DNA of 64,000 nucleotides from NCBI RefSeq assembly GCF_003337215.1, contig NZ_QPIG01000004.1, forward strand, positions 124,001 through 188,000, written 5' to 3'. This stretch comes from Oceanihabitans sediminis. GTDB taxonomy: Bacteria; Bacteroidota; Bacteroidia; Flavobacteriales; Flavobacteriaceae. The translations under genes were made by a program, and so were the position numbers. The notes beneath the pieces were generated by a model, which worked only from the letters and a program-made list of their open reading frames with translations, was not told where the DNA came from and made no database searches. How positions within the stretch are numbered: position 1 is the first letter of the stretch; each line of letters starts with the position of its first letter. Of this stretch, positions 26,888-35,435 are shown in pieces.

Positions 26888-27898
26888 TTAATTTTTAATA
26901 ATTTTTTTGCTAATACTGCCGGCTTTTGTCTGTAGTCTAATAAAGTACATTCCGGTTGGTAAAGGACTAATATTTAAAGAAGTGATATTTCCTTTTTCAT
27001 GAAGTAGTTGTCTTCCGTTTATATCGGAAACACTTATAGACTCTATAACCACAGGAGTTGAAGTATGAATACTGAAAGTATCTATTACTGGGTTCGGAAA
27101 AATATTAAAGGCTTTTTCTTCAGCTATAATACTATCTGTTCTTAATAAATTAGTTAGCAAACTTTCGGAAACTGTTGTAGTTTCATTCATACTTAATAGC
27201 GGCACAGAAATATTTACAACCGATTTACGGAATACTAAATTGCCATTATTATTATCGTAATAATTATTTGTTGTTTGGGTAGCTGTGCCGACATTCCCGA
27301 AAGGAAAAATATTTAATTGCAATGCCTGCACTGTATTTAATCGAGTAACCATTCCTGAGTATGCTCCAGCGCCTATATCGTTCATATTTAAAGTGCCATA
27401 GGCGTCTACACTACTTATAATAACTCCTGTAAAAGTTCCAGAGGCGCTAGGACTCGTAAAGGTTCCTGCTACAGGATCGGAGTTAGTATACCCATAACTT
27501 AAAGGAAAAGCTCCTATAACGGCATTATCTGTAACGTAGTTTAACTCTAAATCTGCAGAACTTGCTCCGGTTAACGACAAAACTCCTAAAGCTTCTTTCA
27601 TATAAATTTTGCTTGTAGTAGAAGTGGTATGCACCGTATTTGTATAAACTAAAGTAGTTCCCGGGTAATTGGTGGTTTCAGTAGCAGAAGGCGAAGCATA
27701 AGTATCGGTAGTAGCTGTCGATGAGCTAAGATTAGTAAAATTCCATATGGCATTTACTCCACTAGGATTATCATCTACAATAACAGCAGGGTTTATAGCC
27801 GCGTAAGTGGACATATTTACGCTATTAAAGGTGGAAATGCTTTGTGCGAAACTTAAACTAGAAGCCAAACAGATTAAATAAAGTAGTTTTATTTTCAT
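26888..27898 (-). CDS. Secreted protein with T9SS type A sorting domain
   Basis: The 336-residue protein starts with a signal peptide (MKIKLLYLICLASSLSFAQ). The body is Ser/Thr/Asn-rich with no recognised domain, apart from PAVIVDDNPSGVNAIWNF, seen in several flavobacterial secreted proteins. The last 75 residues (NIFPNPVIDTFSIH, VSDINGRQLLHEKG, LPTGMYFIRLQTKAG, KKIIKN) form the Por-type (type A) sorting signal used for T9SS export and usually surface anchoring. The gene has about 345 bases of non-coding DNA upstream. Function unknown. Confidence 0.85.
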   Translation of the reverse strand: MKIKLLYLICLASSLSFAQSISTFNSVNMSTYAAINPAVIVDDNPSGVNAIWNFTNLSSSTATTDTYASPSATETTNYPGTTLVYTNTVHTTSTTSKIYMKEALGVLSLTGASSADLELNYVTDNAVIGAFPLSYGYTNSDPVAGTFTSPSASGTFTGVIISSVDAYGTLNMNDIGAGAYSGMVTRLNTVQALQLNIFPFGNVGTATQTTNNYYDNNNGNLVFRKSVVNISVPLLSMNETTTVSESLLTNLLRTDSIIAEEKAFNIFPNPVIDTFSIHTSTPVVIESISVSDINGRQLLHEKGNITSLNISPLPTGMYFIRLQTKAGSISKKIIKN

Positions 27899-28243
27899 GA
27901 GATAAAATATTAATTAATAGTTCTTTAAATTAATTAAAGGAAGCTTCTAAAAGAAAAAAAATCTATATAAAACCTCTATAACCGATTAATTACCAATTAT
28001 GAAAATATATTCATAATAAAAATTTTCTTCACCTTATTCTTTTATATAGAGAATGCAAAAAACAACCTGTTAACCAAAAGCTATATTTAGCTCAAAATCA
28101 ATAATTTAAAAATATTATTTCGTATATTTATAATTACCTAGGATAATTACTAATTAAAATAAAATTTTACACCGCTCCATTTGTGCTATTAATTAAAATC
28201 TATCTTTTGTGGGAAATGCATTATTAATTTAAACTTTAGATTT
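27899..28243. other. 345-base intergenic region, AT-rich, divergent genes on both sides
   Basis: No open frame that I trust. It contains the perfect inverted repeat ATTATGAA (27996-28003) and TTCATAAT (28010-28017), and a CCTAGG-centred near-palindrome around 28131-28150. A TATCTTTTG (28201-28209) with one base too many resembles a -7 box for the downstream lipoprotein gene. No clear -7 box was found for the minus-strand T9SS gene. Confidence 0.4.
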
Positions 28244-28762
28244 ATGAAAAAAGTCATTACATTAGGAGTACTAGTTTTCTTTTTAGTTTCCTGCAACAAT
28301 ACAGAACAAAAAACACAGCGCTATACACAAAGCTCACCAGAAATTGAAATAGTAAAAGCTGCTATTAACAATTATGATTACCAACAATGGGATAGCTTAA
28401 CAATGAAATACGCAGATACAGCTAAGGTGTTTTATAATACTAGAGATATGTTTTTTACTGCGAAAAGCCTACCTATTTACCATAAGATTAATGATTCTAG
28501 CTTTTTAACCCGTGCTTTTGAAGATGACAGAAGAGAGTACGAAATGATTACAGATGATAATGGAAGAAACTGGGTGAATTTTTGGGGGATTTGGGAAGGA
28601 AATCTATTAGTAAACAATAAAAAAATTGAAATACCCGTACATATCACCTATCAGTTTGTTGAAGATAAAATAGTCTTGGAATATGGTTACTGGGATACAG
28701 GTGAATTAGTTTTAGAGCTTCAGCAAATTGAAGCACAAAAAAAAGCTAAAGACTCTTTGTAG
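28244..28762 (+). CDS. NTF2-like fold lipoprotein
   Basis: The 172-residue protein has a lipoprotein signal (MKKVITLGVLVFFLVSC, lipobox LVSC). The mature part (IVKAAINNYDYQQWDSLTMKYADTAKVFYN, then WVNFWGIWEGNL, and IPVHITYQFVEDKIVLEYGYWD) follows the pattern of NTF2/SnoaL-like proteins. It is likely anchored in the outer or inner membrane facing the periplasm. No catalytic residues can be assigned, and its ligand is unknown. The transcription terminator overlaps the 3' end of the coding region. Confidence 0.75.
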   Translation: MKKVITLGVLVFFLVSCNNTEQKTQRYTQSSPEIEIVKAAINNYDYQQWDSLTMKYADTAKVFYNTRDMFFTAKSLPIYHKINDSSFLTRAFEDDRREYEMITDDNGRNWVNFWGIWEGNLLVNNKKIEIPVHITYQFVEDKIVLEYGYWDTGELVLELQQIEAQKKAKDSL

Positions 28763-28787
28763 TATATAATTAGTCTTTAGCTTTTTT
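28739..28787 (+). terminator. Terminator overlapping the end of the NTF2-like lipoprotein gene
   Basis: AAAAAAGCTAAAGACT (28739-28754) pairs with AGTCTTTAGCTTTTTT (28772-28787), a 16-bp perfect stem with a 17-base loop. The TAG stop (28760-28762) sits in the loop, so the last codons are part of the stem. Confidence 0.8.
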
Positions 28788-28804
28788 ATCTAAAAGGAAT
28801 AAAA

Positions 28805-30208
28805 CTAGTTTTTTATTCCACTTTGATTAGGCAATGGATTTGTTCCATATTTGTCAAACAGATATACTAAAGCAGTCATCGTTGCTGCTCCTAACTCTAA
28901 TTCTCTTTTGTTAACCGCATCAAAAGTATCGCTTGCTGCATGGTGGTGATCAAAATAACGTTGCGAATCTGGACGTAAACCACATAGTACATTATTATCT
29001 GTTTTTAATGGACTAATATCTGCTCCGCTACCTCCTTTTTCGAAATAGTGAATTAGATACGGCTTAAACAAAGGCTTCCAACTTAATACCTGTTCAAAAT
29101 CTGCATCACTACAGTCAAAACTAAATCCTCTAGGAGTAAAACCTCCTGCATCACTTTCTAAAGCAAATACGTGATTTTCACCTTTTTGTTTTGCCACTTC
29201 AGCATATTTTCTTCCGCCACGTAAACCGTTTTCTTCGTTCATAAATAAAACCACACGAATGCTTCGCTTTGGCTTAATTCCTGATTCTTTTAAGAGTCTT
29301 AATACATCCATAGACTGAACTACTCCTGCTCCATCATCATGAGCTCCGTCTCCTAAATCCCAAGAATCTAAATGTCCGCCAACTACAAAATACTCATTAG
29401 GAAACTCACTTCCTGTAATTTCACCAATAACATTATGAGATAATACATCATCGTATTGCGTGCAGCTTTGTTTAAAGTAAAACTCTAAATCCTTATCTAA
29501 CTTTAAAGAAGCGCTTAATAGCTCCGCATGATTGGTACTAATCGCTGCAGACGGAATTCTTTTTTCAACTGGCAAGTTTCCATAAGTCATACTCCCTGTA
29601 TGTGGAAGATCGTCTAAACGTAAACTCATGGAACGAACAATGACTCCTACCGCTCCGTACTTTGCTGCTTCAACAGCACCACTATAACGCTGGTTAACAC
29701 AACCGCCGTAAGAACTAAAAGTGCTAATTAACTCCGGTTGCATAGGCCTGTTATAAAATACTATTTTACCTTTTATTTGCGCTTCGCCAAGTTTTTCTAA
29801 GTCCTCGAAGGTATGTACCTCAACTACTTTTGCTTTTAACCCTAAAGGGTTGGTTGCTACAGATCCTCCAAGAGCACAAATATTTACATTCGTGGTTTGC
29901 TTTTTAGAGGATTCGATATAAGCGTATTCTTTAGCACCACGAACCCATTTAGGAACCATCACTTCTTGCAGCCAAACTTTGTCTAAACCAAGTTTTTCTA
30001 ATTCTTCTTTTCCCCATTGAACTGCTCGCTCTGCCTGTAAAGACCCCGATAAACGACCACCTATTTGATTGGATAAATAATCTAACCACGCATAACTTTT
30101 TCCGTTAGTTAATGATTGTGTATAAATGGTTCTTAGGACTTCTTCGTCTGATTGCGCATAAGTATTAAAGGACAGTAAAAAAATAAGTAGGTAAAGTATT
30201 CGATTCAT
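28805..30208 (-). CDS. M28 family metallopeptidase (secreted, carboxypeptidase Q-like)
   Basis: Exported zinc-dependent peptidase of 467 residues. It has a signal peptide (MNRILYLLIFLLSFNTYAQ), then a PA-type inserted domain (about 120-230). The catalytic part carries the M28 metal set: H in VVGGHLDSWDLG, D in DGAHDDGAGV, and E in LFMNEENGLRGG, followed by a later Asp in LESDAGGF and a C-terminal DHHHAASD with the last His ligand. These are all the residues expected for an active M28 enzyme. It would act outside the cytoplasm on peptides. It lies downstream of ppk2 and two small envelope genes, with short gaps, so it may be part of their transcript. Confidence 0.93.
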   Translation of the reverse strand: MNRILYLLIFLLSFNTYAQSDEEVLRTIYTQSLTNGKSYAWLDYLSNQIGGRLSGSLQAERAVQWGKEELEKLGLDKVWLQEVMVPKWVRGAKEYAYIESSKKQTTNVNICALGGSVATNPLGLKAKVVEVHTFEDLEKLGEAQIKGKIVFYNRPMQPELISTFSSYGGCVNQRYSGAVEAAKYGAVGVIVRSMSLRLDDLPHTGSMTYGNLPVEKRIPSAAISTNHAELLSASLKLDKDLEFYFKQSCTQYDDVLSHNVIGEITGSEFPNEYFVVGGHLDSWDLGDGAHDDGAGVVQSMDVLRLLKESGIKPKRSIRVVLFMNEENGLRGGRKYAEVAKQKGENHVFALESDAGGFTPRGFSFDCSDADFEQVLSWKPLFKPYLIHYFEKGGSGADISPLKTDNNVLCGLRPDSQRYFDHHHAASDTFDAVNKRELELGAATMTALVYLFDKYGTNPLPNQSGIKN

Positions 30209-30255
30209 AATTTTTGTTTTTTTTCGAAGTGGATTTTATTAGAAAATAGAAAGTG

Positions 30256-30678
30256 TTAATTAAAAGATTTGCTTTTTTCTTCGGCTGACTGCGCTTCAAC
30301 TTGTAACTGCTCTAACACTTTGCTTAAAGCAACTAAAGAATCGCTTTCAATAATTTTAGTGTTTATAACAAGCTCCTCTTCTTTTGTTCTTAGAATATAA
30401 TCGCCTGCAAATTTCTTAAATTGAATGACTTCAGACAGAGTGATTTGTTTTTTTAAAAAAGGGCGACTTAAGCCTATAACACCATCTTTAATAGTTAAAT
30501 ATTGGTATTTACGTTCGTAAAAATAGGTCCCTAAATATACTACAGTTAATAGCGCAAAACCATAGTCTATCCAAGTAACTCGTTCTTTAGAAAGCAATAA
30601 GAATAAGCTATAAACTAACCATATAAGGCCAAAAATCAAACCGACTCTCAAGCGTTTTTTAGTATATTTTATTTTCAT
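30256..30678 (-). CDS. Small membrane protein with two transmembrane segments and PH-like tail
   Basis: The 140-residue protein has a lysine-rich start and two hydrophobic spans (about 12-30 and 36-53), then a soluble part (YQYLTIKDGVIGLSRPFLKK, IQFKKFAGDYILRTKEEELV) with alternating strand pattern similar to bacterial PH-like domains. No known function. The gap to the M28 peptidase is 47 bases and to the next gene upstream 68 bases, so co-transcription is possible. I infer a membrane-anchored protein with a cytoplasmic PH-like domain. Confidence 0.65.
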   Translation of the reverse strand: MKIKYTKKRLRVGLIFGLIWLVYSLFLLLSKERVTWIDYGFALLTVVYLGTYFYERKYQYLTIKDGVIGLSRPFLKKQITLSEVIQFKKFAGDYILRTKEEELVINTKIIESDSLVALSKVLEQLQVEAQSAEEKSKSFN

Positions 30679-30746
30679 ATAGAATAGTATAATCTATTTT
30701 AATTCAGATAATCTTTCGGGACTTGAAATGAATTGTCATGTCCGAA

Positions 30747-31115
30747 TTATTCTTTATTGTTTGTCTCTATTTTTGAAAACTCGTCAAAGGTGCTCTTAAG
30801 ATTGTTTATTATTTTTTCAAGCTCTGAAGTTTTACCTTTTAATTTAAGTTCAAAATTATCTACTCTTACTTCTGAAGCATCTCTTTCTTCTTCATTTACA
30901 TAAATAAAGGACAAGGATATGTTTTGATCTAAATCATTGCCTTGAAACATCTTTCTCACTTTATTCCAATCATAATGTATTAACTCCTCTAAATTATTGG
31001 ATTTAATTTCAAATTCTGTTACAGCTTTTTCAGTTATAACACGCTTTTTCTCTTGCGCAAATGTTGCGAATGTTAGAAAAGAAAAAAAAACTAACAGTAG
31101 GTTTTTAATTTTCAT
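30747..31115 (-). CDS. Small secreted hypothetical protein
   Basis: The 122-residue protein has a signal peptide (MKIKNLLLVFFSFLTFATFAQ), then a charged, mostly helical mature part (VTEFEIKSNNLEELIHYDW, NLKSTFDEFSKI). No domain recognised. It starts two bases after the ppk2 stop, so it is almost certainly co-transcribed with ppk2. Likely periplasmic; function unknown. Confidence 0.7.
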   Translation of the reverse strand: MKIKNLLLVFFSFLTFATFAQEKKRVITEKAVTEFEIKSNNLEELIHYDWNKVRKMFQGNDLDQNISLSFIYVNEEERDASEVRVDNFELKLKGKTSELEKIINNLKSTFDEFSKIETNNKE

Positions 31116-31117
31116 AG

Positions 31118-31996
31118 TTATTCTTTTTTTAGCTGTTCTTTATACATTTCAATATTTTCTTTGAGCGAATCATCTAATTCTGGCTCCTTAATGTCTGTAT
31201 ATTCTTTTAAAGTGTCATACATAATTTTAGCAACAATATATCTTGCTGTCGGCTTATCATCTGCAGGAATATTAAACCATGGTGCATGTGCTTTAGAAGT
31301 TCTATTTAAAGCATCTTCATAACATTCTTGGTAAGCATTCCATAGTTTACGCTCTTCTAAATCTCCTGGTGAGAATTTCCAATTTTTAGATTTTTTATCT
31401 AATCGGCGCAGTAACCTGTTACGTTGTTCCTCTTTAGACAGGTTTAGAAAGAACTTAAAAATAATGGTTCCGTTATCGGCAATATGTTTTTCGAAATTAT
31501 TAATCTGCTCAAAACGCTTATCCCAAAAATCGGCATTTACATCTTCCACGGAGTTTACTGTTGGTAGATTTTCGCCTAAAACATAAGTAGGACGAACTCT
31601 TGTTACTAGTACATTTTCATAGTGGGTTCTATTAAACACCCCAAACTTTCCTCGAGCTGGTAGTGCAATATAATGCCTCCATATAAAATCATGTTTTAAC
31701 TCAAGTGCTGTTGGTACTTTAAAACTATGCACCACTACTCCCCTTGCGTTGAAATTTTTAAACACTTCACGAATTAAGCTATCCTTCCCTGCTGTATCCA
31801 TTCCTTGTAAACATACCAAAACAGCATATTTACCATGAGCATACATGGTATCTTGTATTTTACTAAGCTTTTTTCTTACTTTTTTTAATTCCTTTTTTAT
31901 TTCATCTTCATCTGCTTCTAAATCAATAGCTGTTGCTAGTTTAGAAATATCTATTTCTGACTCAATTTTAAAATCTTGAATTTTTACTTTTTTCAA
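31118..31996 (-). CDS. Polyphosphate kinase 2 (PPK2-like polyphosphate:nucleotide phosphotransferase)
   Basis: Transfers phosphate from polyphosphate to nucleoside mono- or diphosphates. The 292-residue protein has the PPK2 Walker A LQGMDTAGKDSL (about 63-74), the FKVPTALELKHDFIWRHY lid region, the NRTHYENVLVTRVRPTYVL segment, and a Walker B-like FKFFLNLS. The length and motif order fit the single-domain class III type, which can phosphorylate both AMP and ADP in characterised members. It leads a probable operon with two small envelope genes and the M28 peptidase. The class assignment is an inference from length and motifs. Confidence 0.87.
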   Translation of the reverse strand: MKKVKIQDFKIESEIDISKLATAIDLEADEDEIKKELKKVRKKLSKIQDTMYAHGKYAVLVCLQGMDTAGKDSLIREVFKNFNARGVVVHSFKVPTALELKHDFIWRHYIALPARGKFGVFNRTHYENVLVTRVRPTYVLGENLPTVNSVEDVNADFWDKRFEQINNFEKHIADNGTIIFKFFLNLSKEEQRNRLLRRLDKKSKNWKFSPGDLEERKLWNAYQECYEDALNRTSKAHAPWFNIPADDKPTARYIVAKIMYDTLKEYTDIKEPELDDSLKENIEMYKEQLKKE

Positions 31997-32022
31997 TTTT
32001 AAAGGCTTTTAATGTTATCTCT

Positions 32023-32030
32023 TAAAGATA
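32023..32030 (-). promoter_or_regulatory. Variant -7 box upstream of ppk2
   Basis: Minus-strand TATCTTTA, one base off the TAnnTTTG consensus, 26 bases before the ATG. The same variant recurs before three other genes in the window. Confidence 0.4.
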
Positions 32031-32050
32031 TTAATATTTTCTGTTAAACT

Positions 32051-32082
32051 AAAAAAGACACTATATTTTTAGTGTCTTTTTT
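32051..32082 (-). terminator. Terminator of the ABC/MscS/response-regulator operon
   Basis: AAAAAAGACACTA (32051-32063) and TAGTGTCTTTTTT (32070-32082), a 13-bp perfect stem with a 6-base loop. T-rich on both strands; it lies after the response-regulator stop. Confidence 0.85.
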
Positions 32083-32124
32083 GAATTTCATTTTGTTTAT
32101 AACTCGATTTTAAACAAGTAGCAA

Positions 32125-33288
32125 TTATTTACTTGCAAACATTTTTACATCTTTCTCGCTAACTTCTTTTTCTCCAAGAATAATTAATCGTTCCACCACA
32201 TTTCGTAACTCACGAATATTTCCTGTCCAATCATATTCTTGCAACAACTTCACTGCTTTTGAAGAAAAATTCTTTTGTACAGTACCTTGTTCTGTTGCAA
32301 TCTTCTTAGCGAAATATTCAATTAATAAAGGAATGTCTTCTCTCCTGTCATTTAAAGAAGGCACTTTGATTAAAATTACTGCTAGCCTATGATATAAATC
32401 TTCTCGGAAGTTTCCTTCTTCTATTTCTTTTTTAAGGTTTTTATTGGTTGCGGCAACAACTCTAACATCTACCTTAATATCTTTATCACTACCTACACGC
32501 TGAATTCTGCTTTCTTGCAAAGCACGAAGTACTTTCGCTTGTGCTGAAAGACTCATATCTCCTATTTCATCAAGAAAAATGGTTCCTCCGCTAGCTGCTT
32601 CAAACTTTCCTGCTCGATCCTTATTGGCACTTGTAAAAGCTCCTTTTACATGACCAAACAATTCACTTTCTATCAATTCGCTAGGAATTGCCGCACAGTT
32701 CACCTCAATCATTGGTCCCTTGGAACGCTCACTCTTTTGGTGTAACCAATGCGCTACAAGTTCTTTCCCTGTTCCGTTAGGACCTGTAATAAGTACACGA
32801 GCATCGGTATGCGCTACTTTTTCTATAATATCTTTTATTTGAGAAATAGCTTCGCTTTCACCAATCATTTCGTAGTTTTTACTGACTTTCTTTTTCAGCA
32901 TTTTATTTTCAACTACTAATTCTTTTCGGTCTAAAGCGATACGAACAGTGTTTAATAATCTGTTTAAATCTGGCGGTTTTGAAATATAATCGAAAGCACC
33001 AAGACGCATTGTATTTACTGCGGTATCTAAATCTCCGTGACCAGAAATCATTACCATTGGAATTTCTGGCTTAATCTTTTTAACAGCTTCTAGTACCTCA
33101 ACACCATCCATTTTTGGCATTTTAATATCGCAAAGCACAAGATCATAGTCATCTTTTTTTATTTTTTCGATTCCTATTAAACCGTCTTCAGCTTCTTCTA
33201 CTTGATAGGTATCGTTTTCTTCTGAAAGAATCTTAACTAATACCCTTCTAATTGCAGCTTCATCTTCTATTATTAATATTTTCGGCAT
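32125..33288 (-). CDS. Sigma-54-activator-type response regulator lacking a C-terminal DNA-binding domain
   Basis: Cytoplasmic regulator of 387 residues. Residues 1-115 are a receiver domain with phospho-acceptor D54 in LCDIKMPKMDG and a conserved lysine in YISKPP. A central AAA+ domain follows: Walker A TGPNGTGKE (168-176), the sigma-54 contact loop GAFTSA (216-221, usually GAFTGA), Walker B GGTIFLDEIGD (234-244), and the arginine finger region near the end. The protein stops just after the AAA+ lid (KEVSEKDVKMFASK); no Fis-type helix-turn-helix is present, unlike NtrC, which is about 80 residues longer. It ends a four-gene operon with no histidine kinase, so its kinase partner is unknown. 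Confidence 0.88.
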   Translation of the reverse strand: MPKILIIEDEAAIRRVLVKILSEENDTYQVEEAEDGLIGIEKIKKDDYDLVLCDIKMPKMDGVEVLEAVKKIKPEIPMVMISGHGDLDTAVNTMRLGAFDYISKPPDLNRLLNTVRIALDRKELVVENKMLKKKVSKNYEMIGESEAISQIKDIIEKVAHTDARVLITGPNGTGKELVAHWLHQKSERSKGPMIEVNCAAIPSELIESELFGHVKGAFTSANKDRAGKFEAASGGTIFLDEIGDMSLSAQAKVLRALQESRIQRVGSDKDIKVDVRVVAATNKNLKKEIEEGNFREDLYHRLAVILIKVPSLNDRREDIPLLIEYFAKKIATEQGTVQKNFSSKAVKLLQEYDWTGNIRELRNVVERLIILGEKEVSEKDVKMFASK

Positions 33289-33291
33289 AAT

Positions 33292-34122
33292 TTATTTCTT
33301 GTTTTCTATAATATGAATGTCTCTTTGTGGGAAAGGGATACTAATATTGTTTTCTCTAAATAATTTATCAATTTCAAAGCGAACATCACTTTGCACAAAT
33401 CGAGCATTAAAACTATCGTTAAGTGTAAAAACAACTACAAAATCTAAAGAACTAGCTCCAAAGTTTGTAAAAAGCACTTTTGGCGCAGGATCTTCTAAAA
33501 TTAATTCGTGTCCTTCTGCTACTTGTAAAAGTAATCTTTCAACTAGTTTTATATCACTTCCGTAAGCTACTCCAACGGCTACACTTTCTCTTGTTGTTGT
33601 CCCGTTTTGCGTCCAATTATATAAACTGTTTGTTAAATATAAATGATTCGGAATGATTAACACTTTATTATCTTTTGTTGTTGCTCGTGTTGTTCGTAAT
33701 TTAATTTCTTCTACACGACCAACTTTTCCGTCTAATTCAATAATATCACCTACATGCACAGTTTGATCTGTTAGAATAAAGATTCCGGAGATGATATCTT
33801 GAAACAAGGTTTGAAGTGCCAAACCAACACCTATTAATAAGGCTGCAGATGCGGCGAAAATCGGATTTAAATTTACCCCTACAGCATTAAGTGTAAGAAT
33901 AACAATTAGCACATAACTAAACCACTTGACATAAGAAAAAACAGCTTTAAATTTTAATCTATCATCATAAGGTAGTTTTCTAGTAATTATTTTTCTAAGC
34001 ATCTTTAAGACTAAAGATGTAAGGATTAAAACAACAATTAATATTATAATGTCTGCAACACTAATCTCAATGTTTTCTGTAATCTTAAAGGACTTATTTA
34101 TTAGGTTTAAAATTTCTTCCAT
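33292..34122 (-). CDS. Small-conductance mechanosensitive channel (MscS family)
   Basis: The 276-residue inner-membrane protein has three hydrophobic spans (about 22-42, 62-80 and 92-112). The pore helix region has FAASAALLIGVGLALQTLF followed by DIISGIFILTDQTVHVGD and EEIKLRTTRATTKDN, the MscS beta-domain signature. It opens under membrane tension to release solutes. Its ATG overlaps the permease stop (TAATG), and the regulator starts three bases later, so all three are co-transcribed. Confidence 0.92.
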   Translation of the reverse strand: MEEILNLINKSFKITENIEISVADIIILIVVLILTSLVLKMLRKIITRKLPYDDRLKFKAVFSYVKWFSYVLIVILTLNAVGVNLNPIFAASAALLIGVGLALQTLFQDIISGIFILTDQTVHVGDIIELDGKVGRVEEIKLRTTRATTKDNKVLIIPNHLYLTNSLYNWTQNGTTTRESVAVGVAYGSDIKLVERLLLQVAEGHELILEDPAPKVLFTNFGASSLDFVVVFTLNDSFNARFVQSDVRFEIDKLFRENNISIPFPQRDIHIIENKK

Positions 34123-35432
34123 TAGTATTTAATCCATTTTAATAATTCTTTATAGCTAGGTTTTTTACCATACATTAAAATACCTACTCTATATATTTTT
34201 GCTGCAAACCAAACGGTAAACATAAAGGTTCCCACTAATAGCAAAAAGGACACCGCTTGCTGCCAAATAGGAACTCCAAAAGGAATTCGCATAAGCATAA
34301 CTACCGGAGAAGTAAAAGGTATAAACGAAAATATGGTAGAAACGGTTCCGTGCGGATCTTCAATTACAGTAAACACCCCGATATAAACTGCCAATACTAA
34401 TGGCATAATGATAGGGAACATAAATTGCTGTGTATCGGTTTCATTATCTACTGCCGCTCCTATTGCCGCATAAAGAGAACTATATAATAAATAGCCTCCT
34501 ATAAAAAACAGAATGAAGGCAATGATTAAGTTTCCGATAGGAAGATTATAAAAAGCATGCATTGCATTTTGTACTTCTGCTGCTACTTCTGGATTTGCCA
34601 TAGACTGCTCCATCATTTGCTGCTGTGGCGTTTGCTGCATTAAATCTACACCAAATACTATAGAAATCACTGTCATTAAAACCCCACCAATAAGCAACCA
34701 AATAACAAATTGAGTTAATCCTGCTAAAGAAGTTCCTATGATTTTACCTAGCATTAACTGTATTGGTTTTACAGAAGATATAATCACCTCAATAATCCTA
34801 CTGGTCTTTTCTTCAATAATACTACGCATGATCATATTACCATAAATGATAATAAACATGAATAATAAATACCCTGCAGCTAGACCAAATCCTAATTTAA
34901 AATAACTGTCAATCTTGGAAGTTTTTTCTCCTATAAAACTCTCTTGAGAAATATTAATTCTAATTTTTGAAGCATTAAGCTTTTCTATATCTATTCCTTG
35001 TTCTTCTAATTTTACATCACGTAATTTAGCTTGTAGCTTACTTTCTAAACCTGTTAAAATAGATAAGGAAGGACTTTCCTTTGAATAGAATTTTATATGT
35101 TTTGTTAACTCACTGATGCTATCGTACTTTGGAATATAAAGCAGCCCATAAGTACCAGCGCTTTCTACAACTTCTTTTGCATCATCTAAAGAGATGTTTT
35201 CAAGAATATCATATTTGGTATATTCTTTATCCTGAAACACATCAAACACCAATCCGGATTCATCTAATATAGATAGGGTTCTTGTTTTGTTATTGTTTAA
35301 TTGAGAAAGGTATGCTACAACAGCTATAAGCGCTATCATTATGATAGGACTTAAAATAGTCATTATAATAAACGACTTGTTTTTAACTTTTGTTAAATAC
35401 TCTCGTTTTATAATAAGTGGTAAATGATTCAT
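34122..35432 (-). CDS. ABC transporter permease (NatB-like)
   Basis: The 436-residue protein has an N-terminal span, a large extracytoplasmic part (about 45-180), and five or more C-terminal hydrophobic spans. MIMRSIIEEKTSRIIEVIIS with VKPIQLMLGKIIGT is the family signature found in NatB/YhaP-like sodium- or peptide-exporters. The stop overlaps the MscS start by one base, and the ATPase lies three bases upstream. Substrate unknown; Na+ export is one possibility by family analogy only. Confidence 0.87.
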   Translation of the reverse strand: MNHLPLIIKREYLTKVKNKSFIIMTILSPIIMIALIAVVAYLSQLNNNKTRTLSILDESGLVFDVFQDKEYTKYDILENISLDDAKEVVESAGTYGLLYIPKYDSISELTKHIKFYSKESPSLSILTGLESKLQAKLRDVKLEEQGIDIEKLNASKIRINISQESFIGEKTSKIDSYFKLGFGLAAGYLLFMFIIIYGNMIMRSIIEEKTSRIIEVIISSVKPIQLMLGKIIGTSLAGLTQFVIWLLIGGVLMTVISIVFGVDLMQQTPQQQMMEQSMANPEVAAEVQNAMHAFYNLPIGNLIIAFILFFIGGYLLYSSLYAAIGAAVDNETDTQQFMFPIIMPLVLAVYIGVFTVIEDPHGTVSTIFSFIPFTSPVVMLMRIPFGVPIWQQAVSFLLLVGTFMFTVWFAAKIYRVGILMYGKKPSYKELLKWIKY

Positions 35433-35435
35433 AAA

